A stretch of DNA of 64,000 bases from contig JBCBIJ010000002.1 in assembly GCA_038524795.1 (NCBI GenBank), forward strand, positions 248,001-312,000, read 5' to 3'. The notes below the pieces were generated by a model, which was given only the letters and a program-made list of their open reading frames with translations, had not been told where the DNA came from and made no database searches. How positions within the stretch are numbered: position 1 is the first letter of the stretch; each line of letters starts with the position of its first letter. Below, one piece after another: positions 48,614-58,244 of the stretch. Made by a program: the position numbers and the translations under genes. The stretch is from CALBPI01 sp038524795 (GTDB taxonomy: Bacteria > Pseudomonadota > Gammaproteobacteria > Steroidobacterales > Woeseiaceae).

Positions 48614-49270
48614 CTAGTTCCCGGCGGGCGGGCCGCTGTGGAATCGCAGCGTATCCGCGGGCGTGGCGATCAACGCGTGCTCGCGCTCACGCAGGACGGC
48701 GAGTCGCGCCGTCACCATGTCGCCATCGCCTTGCGCAGCCTCGCGCGCCAGTTCGAGGTAGTGTTCGAAGTGTCGCGCCTCGCTGGCCAGCAAACCGCGG
48801 TAGAAGCGTGCCAGTGACTCCGGCAGCCGCGGTGCAATTAGCGCGAACCGTTCGCAGGAGCGTGCTTCGATTAGCGCGCCGATGATCAATGTGTCCACAA
48901 GACGCAAGGGTTCGTCGCGCAAGGCCACAGCTTTGAGTCCCGCGGCGTAACCCGAGGCCGACAAGTGCCGCATGGCAACGCCGTGCGCGTCCATGTGTTG
49001 CTGGACCTGTTCGTAGTGGCGCAGCTCTTCTCGGGCGAGCCGCGACATGCGATGGATCAGGTTCGCGCGCTCGGGGTAGCGATGCATGAGCGCCAGCGCA
49101 CTGGCTGCAGCCTTGAGCTCGCAGTTCGCATGATCGATGAGCAGCGTCTCAAGGTCGTCGGCGAGTGCATCCGCCCAGTTCGGCGATGACGCGACGCCCA
49201 GAAACGTGCGGATCGGCTCAGGTACCTCGCACGCGAAACCGTCGCTTATTCGGTCGGCGGCCGCGCTCAT
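48614..49270 (-). CDS. miaE: tRNA-(ms2io6A37) hydroxylase MiaE
   Basis: A 218-residue di-iron monooxygenase of ferritin-like fold that hydroxylates the isopentenyl group on A37 of tRNAs. Iron ligands are visible in 'EELRHYEQVQQHM', 'GALIEARSCERFAL' and 'ASEARHFEHYLELA'. The ATG overlaps the purF stop (ATGA), an unusual but clear operon position at the end of the prmB-to-purF run. Confidence 0.93.
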   Translation of the reverse strand: MSAAADRISDGFACEVPEPIRTFLGVASSPNWADALADDLETLLIDHANCELKAAASALALMHRYPERANLIHRMSRLAREELRHYEQVQQHMDAHGVAMRHLSASGYAAGLKAVALRDEPLRLVDTLIIGALIEARSCERFALIAPRLPESLARFYRGLLASEARHFEHYLELAREAAQGDGDMVTARLAVLREREHALIATPADTLRFHSGPPAGN

Positions 49271-50784
49271 ACCACGTATCGGTGTTCACCGAGCCCGGCG
49301 CGACGATCGTCTTCGTCACTGGCGCGGCGTACGGCGTCGGCGCGCGAGGCTTCAATACGTGCAAGGTAAGTCTCCGACACGTCGCCCGTGACGTACTCGC
49401 CCGAAAAACACGAAGTGTCAAAACTCGTGATGTGCGCGTGCTTGTGCGCCACGGAATCGACAAGTCCGTCGAGCTCCTGATAGATAAGCCAGTCAGCGCC
49501 GATTTCGGCCTCAATCTCGGCTTCGCTGCGGCGGTTGGCGACAAGCTCAGGCGCCGCAGGCATATCGATGCCGTACACGTTGGGATAGCGCACCGGCGGT
49601 GCCGCCGACGCGAAGTAGACCTTACGCGCCCCGGCTTCGCGGGCCATACGAATAATCTGCTGCGAGGTCGTACCGCGCACGATCGAATCGTCGACGAGCA
49701 ATACGTTCTTGTTGCGAAACTCGAGGTCGATGGCGTTGAGCTTGCGGCGTACGGAACGCTCGCGTTGTTCCTGGCCGGGCATGATGAACGTGCGGCCGAT
49801 GTAGCGGTTCTTGATGAAGCCTTCGCGGTACTTCACGCCCAGCCCATGCGCCACCTGCACGGCGGCAGTGCGGCTCGTGTCGGGGATCGGAATCACGACG
49901 TCGATGTCATGGTCGGGACGCTCCCGAAGTATTTTCTCCGCGAGCGTGTCGCCCATGCGTAGCCGGGCCTTGTAAACCGAGATGTTGTCGACGATCGAAT
50001 CGGGGCGCGCGAAGTACACGTACTCGAAGATGCAAGGCGAGTAGCTCTTGGGTGCAACACACTGGTGGGTGTGCAACGCGCCGTCCCGGTCAATGTAGAC
50101 GGCCTCGCCGGGGCTCACATCACGCATCAGTGAGAAGCCCAGCGCGTCGAGTGCAACACTCTCAGACGCGAGCATGTACTCGCGGCCCGATGCCGTATCG
50201 CGGTGCCCGAGTACAAGCGGCCGAATGCCCCACGGGTCACGGAAGCCCAGCAGGCCATTGCCGATAACCATGGCTACAACGGCGTAGGCGCCAGAACAAC
50301 GCGCGTGCAACTTGGAGACGGCCTCGAACACGCCCTTTGGTGTGAGCTGCTCGTCGTTCGCGTCGCCCAACTCGTGCGCAAGCACGTTGAGCAGAACCTC
50401 GCTGTCGGAGCCCGTGTGCAAATGACGCCGGTCTTTGCCGACGAGCATGCGATCAAGCTCCGCGGCATTGGTCAGGTTTCCGTTGTGTGCCAGGAGCACA
50501 CCAAACGGCGAGTTCACGTAGAACGGCTGCGCCTCGCTCGAGCTCGAACAGCCCGCCGTCGGGTAACGCACATGACCGAGGCCAGCGTTGCCGCGAAGAC
50601 GCAGCATGTGTCGCTGCTGGAACACGTCGCGTACCAAGCCGTTCTTTTTGCGCTGGAAGATGCGCTCACCGTCGCTGGTCACGATGCCCGCGGCGTCCTG
50701 TCCCCGATGCTGCAAAACGGTTAGCGCATCGTAGATCGCCTGGTTGACGGGCGAGTGGCCGTAGATGCCGACGATGCCGCACAT
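49267..50784 (-). CDS. purF: Amidophosphoribosyltransferase
   Basis: A 505-residue enzyme for the first committed step of purine synthesis (PRPP + glutamine to phosphoribosylamine). The N-terminal nucleophile Cys2 begins the glutaminase domain ('MCGIVGIYG'); the PRPP-binding loop is 'VLLVDDSIVRGTTSQQII' near residue 362. The ATG shares a base with the cvpA stop (TAATG). The cvpA-purF order matches E. coli. Confidence 0.97.
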   Translation of the reverse strand: MCGIVGIYGHSPVNQAIYDALTVLQHRGQDAAGIVTSDGERIFQRKKNGLVRDVFQQRHMLRLRGNAGLGHVRYPTAGCSSSSEAQPFYVNSPFGVLLAHNGNLTNAAELDRMLVGKDRRHLHTGSDSEVLLNVLAHELGDANDEQLTPKGVFEAVSKLHARCSGAYAVVAMVIGNGLLGFRDPWGIRPLVLGHRDTASGREYMLASESVALDALGFSLMRDVSPGEAVYIDRDGALHTHQCVAPKSYSPCIFEYVYFARPDSIVDNISVYKARLRMGDTLAEKILRERPDHDIDVVIPIPDTSRTAAVQVAHGLGVKYREGFIKNRYIGRTFIMPGQEQRERSVRRKLNAIDLEFRNKNVLLVDDSIVRGTTSQQIIRMAREAGARKVYFASAAPPVRYPNVYGIDMPAAPELVANRRSEAEIEAEIGADWLIYQELDGLVDSVAHKHAHITSFDTSCFSGEYVTGDVSETYLARIEASRADAVRRASDEDDRRAGLGEHRYVV

Positions 50785-51311
50785 TAAGTGCGCACCTCAG
50801 CATCAGGCTCTGCTTCGGGCGTGATCTCATCACGCAAGTAGTCGAATGCCTTTGGCGCAATGATCGAAATTGTTTTCGCCATCGACGTCGCAAAGGGCAG
50901 CAGCTTGGATTCCTGCCACCACTCATCGCCGTCGAGCTCAAGATACGGCCCGGCGATCACGATGAGCCCGCAAATGACTGCGCCGCGTAGGAAGCCGAAT
51001 CCAGCCCCGAGCGTGCGATCTACGCCGGACATCCCCACCTGGTTCAGGAAATGCGACAGGCTCCAGCCTGCGAGGCCACCGAGCATCAGAACAAGCGTAA
51101 ATATCGCGATGCGAGCAACCCATGTCTTGAGCGCGGGAGATTCGATCCAGCCACCCAGCAGACCCTCGCCCGCCGGGGCGAACTGGAAGGCCGCCCAGAC
51201 AGCGATCACCAGTGCTGCCAGCGAGACCGCCTCCTTGACGAAGCCGCGGAACACACCGACCACAATCGAGACGACGATGATCACGATAAAAACCCAGTCT
51301 AAAACGGTCAT
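50784..51311 (-). CDS. cvpA: CvpA-family inner-membrane protein
   Basis: A 175-residue protein with four membrane helices ('DWVFIVIIVVSIVVGVFRGF' first), the CvpA glycine-rich 'GFVKEAVSLAAL' and 'GFGFLRGAVICGLIV'. In E. coli CvpA affects colicin V export and bile tolerance; its molecular role is unclear. The ATG at 51311 fits the family start; the longer frame is not supported. It is coupled to purF. Confidence 0.92.
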   Translation of the reverse strand: MTVLDWVFIVIIVVSIVVGVFRGFVKEAVSLAALVIAVWAAFQFAPAGEGLLGGWIESPALKTWVARIAIFTLVLMLGGLAGWSLSHFLNQVGMSGVDRTLGAGFGFLRGAVICGLIVIAGPYLELDGDEWWQESKLLPFATSMAKTISIIAPKAFDYLRDEITPEAEPDAEVRT

Positions 51312-51381
51312 AGCGCGGCGCAGGCGGGAAAACGCCGCAAGCTTATCAGAGGCGTACGGGTCACCGGAACGCGAAAGTCGA

Positions 51382-52074
51382 TCAGGGGTGTGGGACGACG
51401 GCTGCGGTGCCCTGACCGCTGGCCGTGAGCTCAGCCGCAACCGCGGTCGCTTCGGCGCGGCTCGCCTGGGGTCCAACCCGGACGCGGTGCAGGGTGCGGC
51501 CACCGGATTCGACCTGGCTCAGGAAGGCGAGCAACCCGCGTCCGCGCAGTTCCGTGGCCAGGCGCTGCGCATTCTCACGATTGGAGAAACTGCCCACCTG
51601 AACGGCCCAGAGCTGGCCGTCGCCGGCGGCAGGTGCCGGCGGCGGCGTTTCGGGTGCCTGCTCGGGCGCCGTTGCGACGGTCTCGACCGGCTCGGCATCC
51701 TGGGGCGTCGGTGTCGCGACCACAGGCTCAGGCGCAGGTTCGGCCGGGGTTTCCGTCTCACCTTCAGTCGTTTCCTCTGCCGGGCCCTCGTCACGCGCGG
51801 CCGTGGTGTCGGCCTCAGGCAGGGGTAGCTCAGTAACAGGCGCCACCTCAGGTGCCGAAACGCGGCTCGCAGCGTCCTCGGATTCGCCCAGCGTGACCGT
51901 CTCGCGTCGCAGCGTCGCGCCGCTGGCGGCATCGGAATCCGGCAGTGCCAGCTCACGTGACACCACGGCATCGCTGTCACCACCGCCCTCGTCGAGAAAC
52001 ACGGGGATCAGTAGCCACGCCACGGTAACAATGACAATGGCGCCGATCAGGCGCTCTTTCGCAGGCCGCTCCAT
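51382..52074 (-). CDS. dedD: SPOR-domain cell-division protein (DedD-like)
   Basis: A 230-residue protein: short cytoplasmic start, one membrane helix (residues 8-27), a long Pro/Glu/Ala-rich linker to about 150, and a C-terminal SPOR domain ('WAVQVGSFSNRENAQRLA' and 'LHRVRVGPQASRAEA') that binds denuded septal peptidoglycan. The position between folC and cvpA matches E. coli dedD. Confidence 0.92.
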   Translation of the reverse strand: MERPAKERLIGAIVIVTVAWLLIPVFLDEGGGDSDAVVSRELALPDSDAASGATLRRETVTLGESEDAASRVSAPEVAPVTELPLPEADTTAARDEGPAEETTEGETETPAEPAPEPVVATPTPQDAEPVETVATAPEQAPETPPPAPAAGDGQLWAVQVGSFSNRENAQRLATELRGRGLLAFLSQVESGGRTLHRVRVGPQASRAEATAVAAELTASGQGTAAVVPHP

Positions 52075-52083
52075 GGGGCCGGA

Positions 52084-53361
52084 TTATAGCCGAGCGCGCA
52101 CGGCGCCAACGACCGGGAAAGAGCCCGCAATGACAATTCGCCCCGCTTCCGGTGTCAGTCTGCGTGCCTCACGCCAACCAGCCGCCGGTGATCCCGCAAT
52201 GAGCGCAGGCAGCCCGGACGCTTGCGCCATGTGTCGCGCCAGCAGATCGGCCTCTAGCGGACGGCCGCCGTCAGCGGCGACGGCGATCCAGCGCGCGGTG
52301 ACGGGCGCCAGCTGCGCAAGCATGCCGTCCACGGGTTTGTCGCGCATGACCCCAAACACGAGTGTGTTCCCGCCCTCGGCGGGTTCGGACTCGAGCCACG
52401 CGCGCAACCGCGCCACAGACTCGACGTTGTGCGCCACATCGAGCAACACAGGCGGGGCGCCCGCAACCTCTTCGAGCCGCGCGGGCGGCCGCGCGGTTGC
52501 GACAGGCCCACGAGCTGCAGCATCGCTCGGCAGCAGCGACAGGGCTTCGAGCAGGGCCAGGCAACCACTCGCGTTGTCGCGCATCGCGGCATCGCAGTGG
52601 GCGTCGAGCCCGTCGATGACGCATTCGACGCCGCGCCAGGTCCAAGCGCCCGCGCTGGCGTCCGCCTCGAAATCCCGACCGAGTCTCAGTACCCGGGCGC
52701 CAACATCAGCGGCGTGAGACAGCACGCTGTCGGGTACATCGCGGGTCGCGATGACCGCGGGCTTACCGCCGCGGAACACGCCCGCCTTTTCGCGCCCGAT
52801 GGCCTCGCGCGTGTCGCCCAGCCAGCGTTGGTGGTCAAGCCCAACGTTTGTCAGCAAGGCCGCATCGGCAGCAACGACATTGACTGCATCGAGCCGGCCG
52901 CCCAGACCGACCTCGAGCACACGCGCACCAACACCTTCGGCGCGGAATACGGCGAACGCTGCAAGCGTCGCAAACTCGAAATAGCTAAGTGCTGTTTCAC
53001 CACGCGCCAACTCTACGGCTTCGAAGGCTGACACCAGCGCGTCGTCAGAAACGGGTACGCCGCCGACATGAATACGTTCGCGAAAATCGACGAGGTGCGG
53101 CGAGGTGTAGCGCCCGACGCGAATGCCCTGTGCGCTCAACAGCGCATCGAGTAGGTGAACACAGGAGCCCTTGCCATTTGTGCCCGCCACGACCACTGTC
53201 GGCACATCCATCTCGGCATCGAGGCGGGCGTACACGTCGGCAATGCGCTCAAGGCCCAGCACCATGCGACCGGGGTCGAGCCGCGCCAGCCTGGCAAGCC
53301 AGCGCGACAGCGCAGCCGTCGGGCGGTAGGGCTTGCCGTCAGTCGGCGGCGTCCTGCTCAC
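52084..53361 (-). CDS. folC: Bifunctional dihydrofolate/folylpolyglutamate synthase
   Basis: A 425-residue Mur-ligase-like enzyme that adds glutamate to dihydropteroate and folates. ATP loop 'VAGTNGKGSCVHLLDALL' near residue 55, 'YTSPHLVDFRERI', 'LEVGLGGRLDAVN' and C-terminal 'LLDVAHNVES'. The start is taken as GTG 53361, which gives normal length and overlaps the end of accD by 23 bases; AAGG lies 11 to 14 bases before it. A GTG at 53397 is also in frame. Confidence 0.93.
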   Translation of the reverse strand: MSRTPPTDGKPYRPTAALSRWLARLARLDPGRMVLGLERIADVYARLDAEMDVPTVVVAGTNGKGSCVHLLDALLSAQGIRVGRYTSPHLVDFRERIHVGGVPVSDDALVSAFEAVELARGETALSYFEFATLAAFAVFRAEGVGARVLEVGLGGRLDAVNVVAADAALLTNVGLDHQRWLGDTREAIGREKAGVFRGGKPAVIATRDVPDSVLSHAADVGARVLRLGRDFEADASAGAWTWRGVECVIDGLDAHCDAAMRDNASGCLALLEALSLLPSDAAARGPVATARPPARLEEVAGAPPVLLDVAHNVESVARLRAWLESEPAEGGNTLVFGVMRDKPVDGMLAQLAPVTARWIAVAADGGRPLEADLLARHMAQASGLPALIAGSPAAGWREARRLTPEAGRIVIAGSFPVVGAVRARL

Positions 53362-54256
53362 TGAGATCGAGCGCCTTGAGCGTCGCCGTGTCTTCACTGA
53401 GGCGCGCGGGACGGTGCGTCATCTTGCGGATCAGGTCCGCGATCTGCTCCCGCATGTCGCGACGGTCGACGACCATATCGATAGCCCCGTGCTCGAGCAG
53501 GAACTCACTGCGCTGGAAGCCTTCGGGCAAGGTCTCTCTGACCGTTTGCTCGATAACGCGACGGCCTGCAAACCCGATGAGCGCACGCGGTTCGCCGATG
53601 TTGATGTCGCCGAGCATCGCGAGGCTGGCCGACACGCCGCCTGTTGTCGGGTCGGTGAGCACCGAAATGTAGGGCACACCCGCTTCGGACAACTCTGCCA
53701 GCGCCGCACTCGTCTTCGCCATCTGAAACAAGGAGAACAGCGCCTCCTGCATGCGTGCGCCACCGCTCGCCGAGAACGATACGAGCGGCGCCGTATTCTC
53801 GAGCGCGTGCTTGGCCGCGAGCCGGAATCGCTCGCCGACGACGGCGCCCATGGAACCGCCCATAAACTTGAACTCGAAGGCTGCGGCGGCGACGGGGATA
53901 CCGAACAACTCGCCGTGGGCCGCAATCAGTGCGTCCTGCTCGGCGGTGTTTTTCTGCGCCTGGGCAATGCGGTCCTTGTAGCGCTTGCTATCGCGAAACT
54001 TGAGCGGATCCTGCGGCTGCAAGTTTTCGCCGATCTCCGTAAACGCGCCCTCATCGAAGAACGTGCGCAAACGATCGCGTGCACCCATACGCATGTGGTG
54101 GCCGCACTTGGGGCACACCAGCATGTTGCGCGCGAGTTCGGCGCGGTAGAGTTGCGCGCCGCAGTGCGGGCACTGAATCCAAAGGCCTTCGGGGACTGAC
54201 TTTGTCCGCCGCTCCGTCGTGATACGCGACGGCATGATTTTTTCAAACCAGCTCAT
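53339..54256 (-). CDS. accD: Acetyl-CoA carboxylase carboxyltransferase subunit beta
   Basis: A 305-residue subunit for malonyl-CoA synthesis. A zinc ribbon with Cys29, Cys32, Cys48, Cys51 is followed by the carboxyltransferase core ('FMGGSMGAVVGERF', 'SFSASGGARMQEALFSL' and 'DPTTGGVSASLAMLGD'). It lies 10 bases after truA. In many relatives trpF, trpB and trpA stand between the two. Confidence 0.97.
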   Translation of the reverse strand: MSWFEKIMPSRITTERRTKSVPEGLWIQCPHCGAQLYRAELARNMLVCPKCGHHMRMGARDRLRTFFDEGAFTEIGENLQPQDPLKFRDSKRYKDRIAQAQKNTAEQDALIAAHGELFGIPVAAAAFEFKFMGGSMGAVVGERFRLAAKHALENTAPLVSFSASGGARMQEALFSLFQMAKTSAALAELSEAGVPYISVLTDPTTGGVSASLAMLGDINIGEPRALIGFAGRRVIEQTVRETLPEGFQRSEFLLEHGAIDMVVDRRDMREQIADLIRKMTHRPARLSEDTATLKALDLSEQDAAD

Positions 54257-54266
54257 GGCGCGAAGT

Positions 54267-55106
54267 CTACCGTAATTCGCCCGACGCAGCCGTCACGCTG
54301 CGGCCCGGAATCAACGGCAGTGTGGGCGCCAACGCGTCATCGGGCACGGGGCATGGGACGCCACGCGATTCGGGGTAGTGCACCTCGGTAAGGTATAAGC
54401 CGCATGACGGTGCCGCCGCGGCGCTCAGCGTTCGGTCACGCGCCGCCAGGATGTCGGCCACCGCGGCCGCGTCGGCCTCACCGCGGCCCGCCACACGCAG
54501 CAGCCCGACCATATTGCGGACCATGTGCATGAGAAACGCATTGGCAGCCACGTCCACCACGATCCAGTCGCCATGCGCACGCACCCGGATCTGACGCAAG
54601 TCGCGAATGGGCGAGTTCGACTGACAGCCCGCAGCGCGAAACGACGTGAAATCGTGCTCACCCAGCAACGGGACAGACGCAGCTTGCATCGCCTCGGCGT
54701 CGAGGCGTTCGTGGATCCACCAGGCCCGATGCGCGTACAACGCACTGCGGCTGCGCCCCGTGAGAATCAGATAGCGATAACGGCGCTCAATGGCATCGAA
54801 CCGCGCGTGAAAATCATCGCCAACCTCACGGGACCAGCGAATGGCGACATCGTCGGGCAGATTACTGTTTCCTCCCAAGATCCAGGCATCGGGCGGGCGC
54901 TCCGCCGCGCAGTTAAAGTGCACGACCTGCCCCGTGCCGTGCACGCCCGTGTCGGTGCGACCGGCGCAGTGCACAGTGATGGCTTCGTTGGCCACAACGG
55001 ACAAGGCGCGCTCGAGCGCGCCTTGAACCGATTCGCAGTGATCCTGGCGTTGCCAGCCGCAGAAGCGGGTGCCGTCGTATTCAACGCCGAGCGCGATACG
55101 GGGCAC
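54267..55106 (-). CDS. truA: tRNA pseudouridine(38-40) synthase TruA
   Basis: A 279-residue enzyme that makes pseudouridine in the anticodon arm. Catalytic Asp52 lies in 'CAGRTDTGVHGTGQVVHF'; 'RRYRYLILTGRSRSALYAHR' and the C-terminal 'NAFLMHMVRNMVGLL' are typical. The start is GTG 55106, 17 bases after the fimV stop. Confidence 0.96.
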   Translation of the reverse strand: MPRIALGVEYDGTRFCGWQRQDHCESVQGALERALSVVANEAITVHCAGRTDTGVHGTGQVVHFNCAAERPPDAWILGGNSNLPDDVAIRWSREVGDDFHARFDAIERRYRYLILTGRSRSALYAHRAWWIHERLDAEAMQAASVPLLGEHDFTSFRAAGCQSNSPIRDLRQIRVRAHGDWIVVDVAANAFLMHMVRNMVGLLRVAGRGEADAAAVADILAARDRTLSAAAAPSCGLYLTEVHYPESRGVPCPVPDDALAPTLPLIPGRSVTAASGELR

Positions 55107-55123
55107 GTGACGGGTAGCCGGCC

Positions 55124-58100
55124 TCAGCCGAGGCTGTCGAGCAGCTTCTGAGCTTCGCCCTTCTGCTCGTCGTCACCTTCTTGCAGCACCTCTTCAAGAA
55201 TGCTGCGCGCGCCATCGGGGTCGCCCATGTCGACATAGGCGCGGGCCAAGTCAAGTTTCGTGCCCACTTCGGCCACGTTGGTGTTGCCTGTGTCCTCGCT
55301 ATCGATGGCCAGATTCAGGCCCGTGTCCGCGTTTGGATCGACACCCTCGTCACCCGCAAACACTTCTTCAGAAAACAGCGTTGAGCCGGCATCCACCTGA
55401 GGCTGCTCACGCGTCGCGTCAGCGTCGCCAAGGTCGTCGACGGCCAGTTCGGTGGTGAGGTCGGCCACGTCAAGGTCGACGTCACCGATCGCGCCCGCGG
55501 GGCGGATCGCTGTGGCGTCACCTGCGTCCGTTTCGTCGAAGGCAGGCATCTCGCCCGTGATATCGATGGCCGGCATTTCGCTCGTCGCGTCGTTGGCGCC
55601 GTCCGACGGCATCTCCAGCGTCGCATCCGAGAAGGCGCTCGTATCCGCCAGCACGGTTTCCTCATCGTCAGCCGGCGCGTCGGGCAGGCTCACTTTAAAG
55701 TCGTCCGGCAACACGGAGGTCACGCCCGTCGCTTCGAGCAGGTCACCCGAGATGTCGTCAGCGGCATCGCCCAACGACGACTCCAGATCACCTGTATCCA
55801 GGTCCAAGTCTGAGATATCGATCTCAGCCGTTGCCGAGCCTTCGTCAGCACCGCCCAGATCACCGAGGTCCACGGGCTGCTCGATCGTGCCGTCTTCGAG
55901 CGCGTCACCGTCAAACTCGAAATCGACGCCCGAGGCACTCGTGTCGCCTGCAGCTGCCTTGTCGTCGTCGGAGACCATCGACTCGTCAAACTCAAAATCG
56001 ATGCCGCTAATATCTGCGGCCACTTGCTCTACGGTACCGTCGTCGTCCGCATCAGCGGTCGCCGTGTCAAACACCTCACCGAAGCCGTCATCGTCGCCGC
56101 CAATCTCTGCGTCGATTGACGCCGGCGTGGCGCGCGTTTCGTCGAGCGACAGATCGAGATCGCCACCCTCAGAGCTGGCCACCGCGCCGCTGAACAGAGC
56201 GTGAGCGGGCGCAATCTGCTGGCCCATGATGACGACCTTGTTCCATTCCGGGTCGCTGGCGTCGACGCCCGATTTGAGATCTTCCGCCGCCGCTACGAAG
56301 CCGTCCTGGTTGCCCCAGACAAAATAAATCTCGGCGAGCTTGGCCTTGAGTCGGTTGTCCGAGGGGTCAACGGCCAGCGCGCCCTTCACAAGATCGGCAG
56401 CCTGGTCGTAAAGACCGTAGGCCATGTGGAAGTCGGCTTCCGCCAGCGGATCAGACTGGTCCAGGTTGATTGCCGTTTCGGAACTGAACGTATCGTCGAG
56501 TGAGTAGCCAGCACTCGTGTCTTCGTCGCCGCCGATCGTCTCGGCTTCGGCCGTCGGCTCGATCTCGTCGACCGGTGCTGTTGCCTCGAAACTGTCCGTA
56601 GAGTAGAGCGCGGGTTGTTCGGCTGTAGTCGATGTGTCGGCGCGCTTTGCCGACCCGATGTCGCGCAGGCGGCCGGTCGCCGCGAGCGTGCCATCGAGGT
56701 CTTCGAGGTCGGCGGAATCGAGCGCCTCCCAGGTGCCCGTTGCGTCATCGTCGGCGCCCTTGCGGCGCGCGTAGATGAGCGCGACGCCACCGAGGAGTGC
56801 CACACCGGCTATTACCCAGGCATAGACGTTGTTCAGCAGGCTCTCGAAGAGCGAGGGCTCCTCGGGTGTGGTGACGACGGCGGCCGGTGCCGGTCGTGTG
56901 CTGGCTTCCTCCGCGGCGTCGTCGGCGCTGTCGTCCGCGGCGTCTGCTGTCGTCGTGGTGTCCGCGCCATCGCCCGATTCGGCAAAGATACCGTCGGCCG
57001 CGCCATCGGTCGTGTCATCACCGGCTTCAGCTGCTGCCGGGTCCGCGTCGTCGTCTTCGGCCGCATCGTCTGTGTCGGCATAGAGGTCCTGCGTCGAAAC
57101 GGGCGCCTCTTCGGCAGCTTCGGCGGCGGCCGCCGCTGCGGCTGCGTCCTGGTTGGCGAGTTGCTGCTGCAGCCGCGCCATTTCTTCGTTTTGAATCTGA
57201 AGCTGGCGGTCGCGCTCAGCGAGTTCGCGGCGCAGTTGCTCAAGCTCTGCGCTCGACGCTGCGCTCGTGCCCGTGGCGGCGGGGCGTGTGCTTGCTGTGC
57301 TCGGCCCCGATACGCCAGCGCCCTCCTCGGGCGGTGTCAGAACCAGCGTACCGCTGCTATCCCCGCGCCAGTCCTGCATCTGGCGGCGGACTTCCTGCAA
57401 CGCAGCAGAGCGATTGACATTGTACAGAGAGTCCGAACTCGGCAGCCGCAGGACAGCGCCTGCGTTGAGTCGGTTGATGTTGCCGTCAAAGGCTTCTGGA
57501 TTAGCCTCGAATATGGCCAGCATGACCTGGTTGATCGAGACGCTCTCATCGGGACGCACGCGCTCGGCGATCTCCCAGAGCGTGTCATTGCGCTGTACGC
57601 GGTACTGATCGCCTTCAAGCCGTGCGGGCGCCGGAGCGCTCGAACGCTGCACCGCGCCGCTCGAGCGGCTCTCACGCTGAGGCGGCGGCGTGCGTCGTAC
57701 AGGCGCCGGCGCCGTCGTCTGAGCCTGCGGCGCCGCGTAGGTCGGCGGATCGAGCAGGACCGTGTACTCGCGCAGCAGACGGCCGCGGGGCCACACGGCC
57801 TCCACGAGCATGGTGACAAAAGGATCCGTTACAGGCTGCGTCGAGGTGATTTCGATGGCGGGGTTGGCGCCGCCGCGCAGCTTGAAGCGAAAGTTGTTGA
57901 GAAACGAGGGCTTATCGATGCCGTAGCGGTCGAACGTGTCACGCGAGGCGAGTCTCACCTCCAGCGTCGTCAATTCGTCCGGAGTCGCGCCAAGCAGCGC
58001 AATTTCCGCGTCCATGGGCTCGTTCAGGGCCGAGCGGGTCGTGATCTCGCCGAGACCGAGCGCCTGAGCGCCCTGTGCCGCGAGGAGACACGCCGCAAAC

Positions 58101-58126
58101 ACGAGTGCGGCCAACCAACGATGCAT
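55124..58126 (-). CDS. fimV: FimV-family peptidoglycan-binding polar protein
   Basis: A 1000-residue inner-membrane protein. Signal peptide (to about residue 24, 'AAQGAQALGLGEI'), FimV N-terminal domain, a LysM-like segment near 190-245 ('YRVQRNDTLWEIAERVRP'), a coiled-coil stretch near 300-335, one membrane helix near 435-455, then a very acidic cytoplasmic region and a TPR-like C-terminus ('LDLARAYVDMGDPDGARSIL'). In Pseudomonas and Vibrio FimV organises the cell pole and type IV pili. The acidic part has degenerate repeats ([VI]DFEFD, EMP). GGAG precedes the ATG. It lies between asd and truA as usual. Confidence 0.92.
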   Translation of the reverse strand: MHRWLAALVFAACLLAAQGAQALGLGEITTRSALNEPMDAEIALLGATPDELTTLEVRLASRDTFDRYGIDKPSFLNNFRFKLRGGANPAIEITSTQPVTDPFVTMLVEAVWPRGRLLREYTVLLDPPTYAAPQAQTTAPAPVRRTPPPQRESRSSGAVQRSSAPAPARLEGDQYRVQRNDTLWEIAERVRPDESVSINQVMLAIFEANPEAFDGNINRLNAGAVLRLPSSDSLYNVNRSAALQEVRRQMQDWRGDSSGTLVLTPPEEGAGVSGPSTASTRPAATGTSAASSAELEQLRRELAERDRQLQIQNEEMARLQQQLANQDAAAAAAAAEAAEEAPVSTQDLYADTDDAAEDDDADPAAAEAGDDTTDGAADGIFAESGDGADTTTTADAADDSADDAAEEASTRPAPAAVVTTPEEPSLFESLLNNVYAWVIAGVALLGGVALIYARRKGADDDATGTWEALDSADLEDLDGTLAATGRLRDIGSAKRADTSTTAEQPALYSTDSFEATAPVDEIEPTAEAETIGGDEDTSAGYSLDDTFSSETAINLDQSDPLAEADFHMAYGLYDQAADLVKGALAVDPSDNRLKAKLAEIYFVWGNQDGFVAAAEDLKSGVDASDPEWNKVVIMGQQIAPAHALFSGAVASSEGGDLDLSLDETRATPASIDAEIGGDDDGFGEVFDTATADADDDGTVEQVAADISGIDFEFDESMVSDDDKAAAGDTSASGVDFEFDGDALEDGTIEQPVDLGDLGGADEGSATAEIDISDLDLDTGDLESSLGDAADDISGDLLEATGVTSVLPDDFKVSLPDAPADDEETVLADTSAFSDATLEMPSDGANDATSEMPAIDITGEMPAFDETDAGDATAIRPAGAIGDVDLDVADLTTELAVDDLGDADATREQPQVDAGSTLFSEEVFAGDEGVDPNADTGLNLAIDSEDTGNTNVAEVGTKLDLARAYVDMGDPDGARSILEEVLQEGDDEQKGEAQKLLDSLG

Positions 58127-58215
58127 AGTTTTTCTCCGGCCCGGACGCCTGCCGGGCTGTTTCTCGATCACGCCGCCAACCGGGGCCAGCGGGTGTCCGC
58201 CCCAAAACGCCGCCG

Positions 58216-58244
58216 ATGATAGCTTATAAATGATTTTTGACCAA
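58216..58244 (-). promoter_or_regulatory. Candidate fimV promoter inside the end of asd
   Basis: On the minus strand TTGGTC (58239-58244), a 17-base spacer and TATCAT (58216-58221); the -35 lies in the last codons of asd. It is about 90 bases before the fimV ATG, leaving a leader of about 83 bases. Confidence 0.55.

Noticed and set aside
56615..58219. 534-residue open frame opposite fimV, Cys/Arg/Gly-rich
   Set aside because: Mirror of the Asp/Ala/Glu-rich FimV tract; the odd composition comes from the opposite strand.
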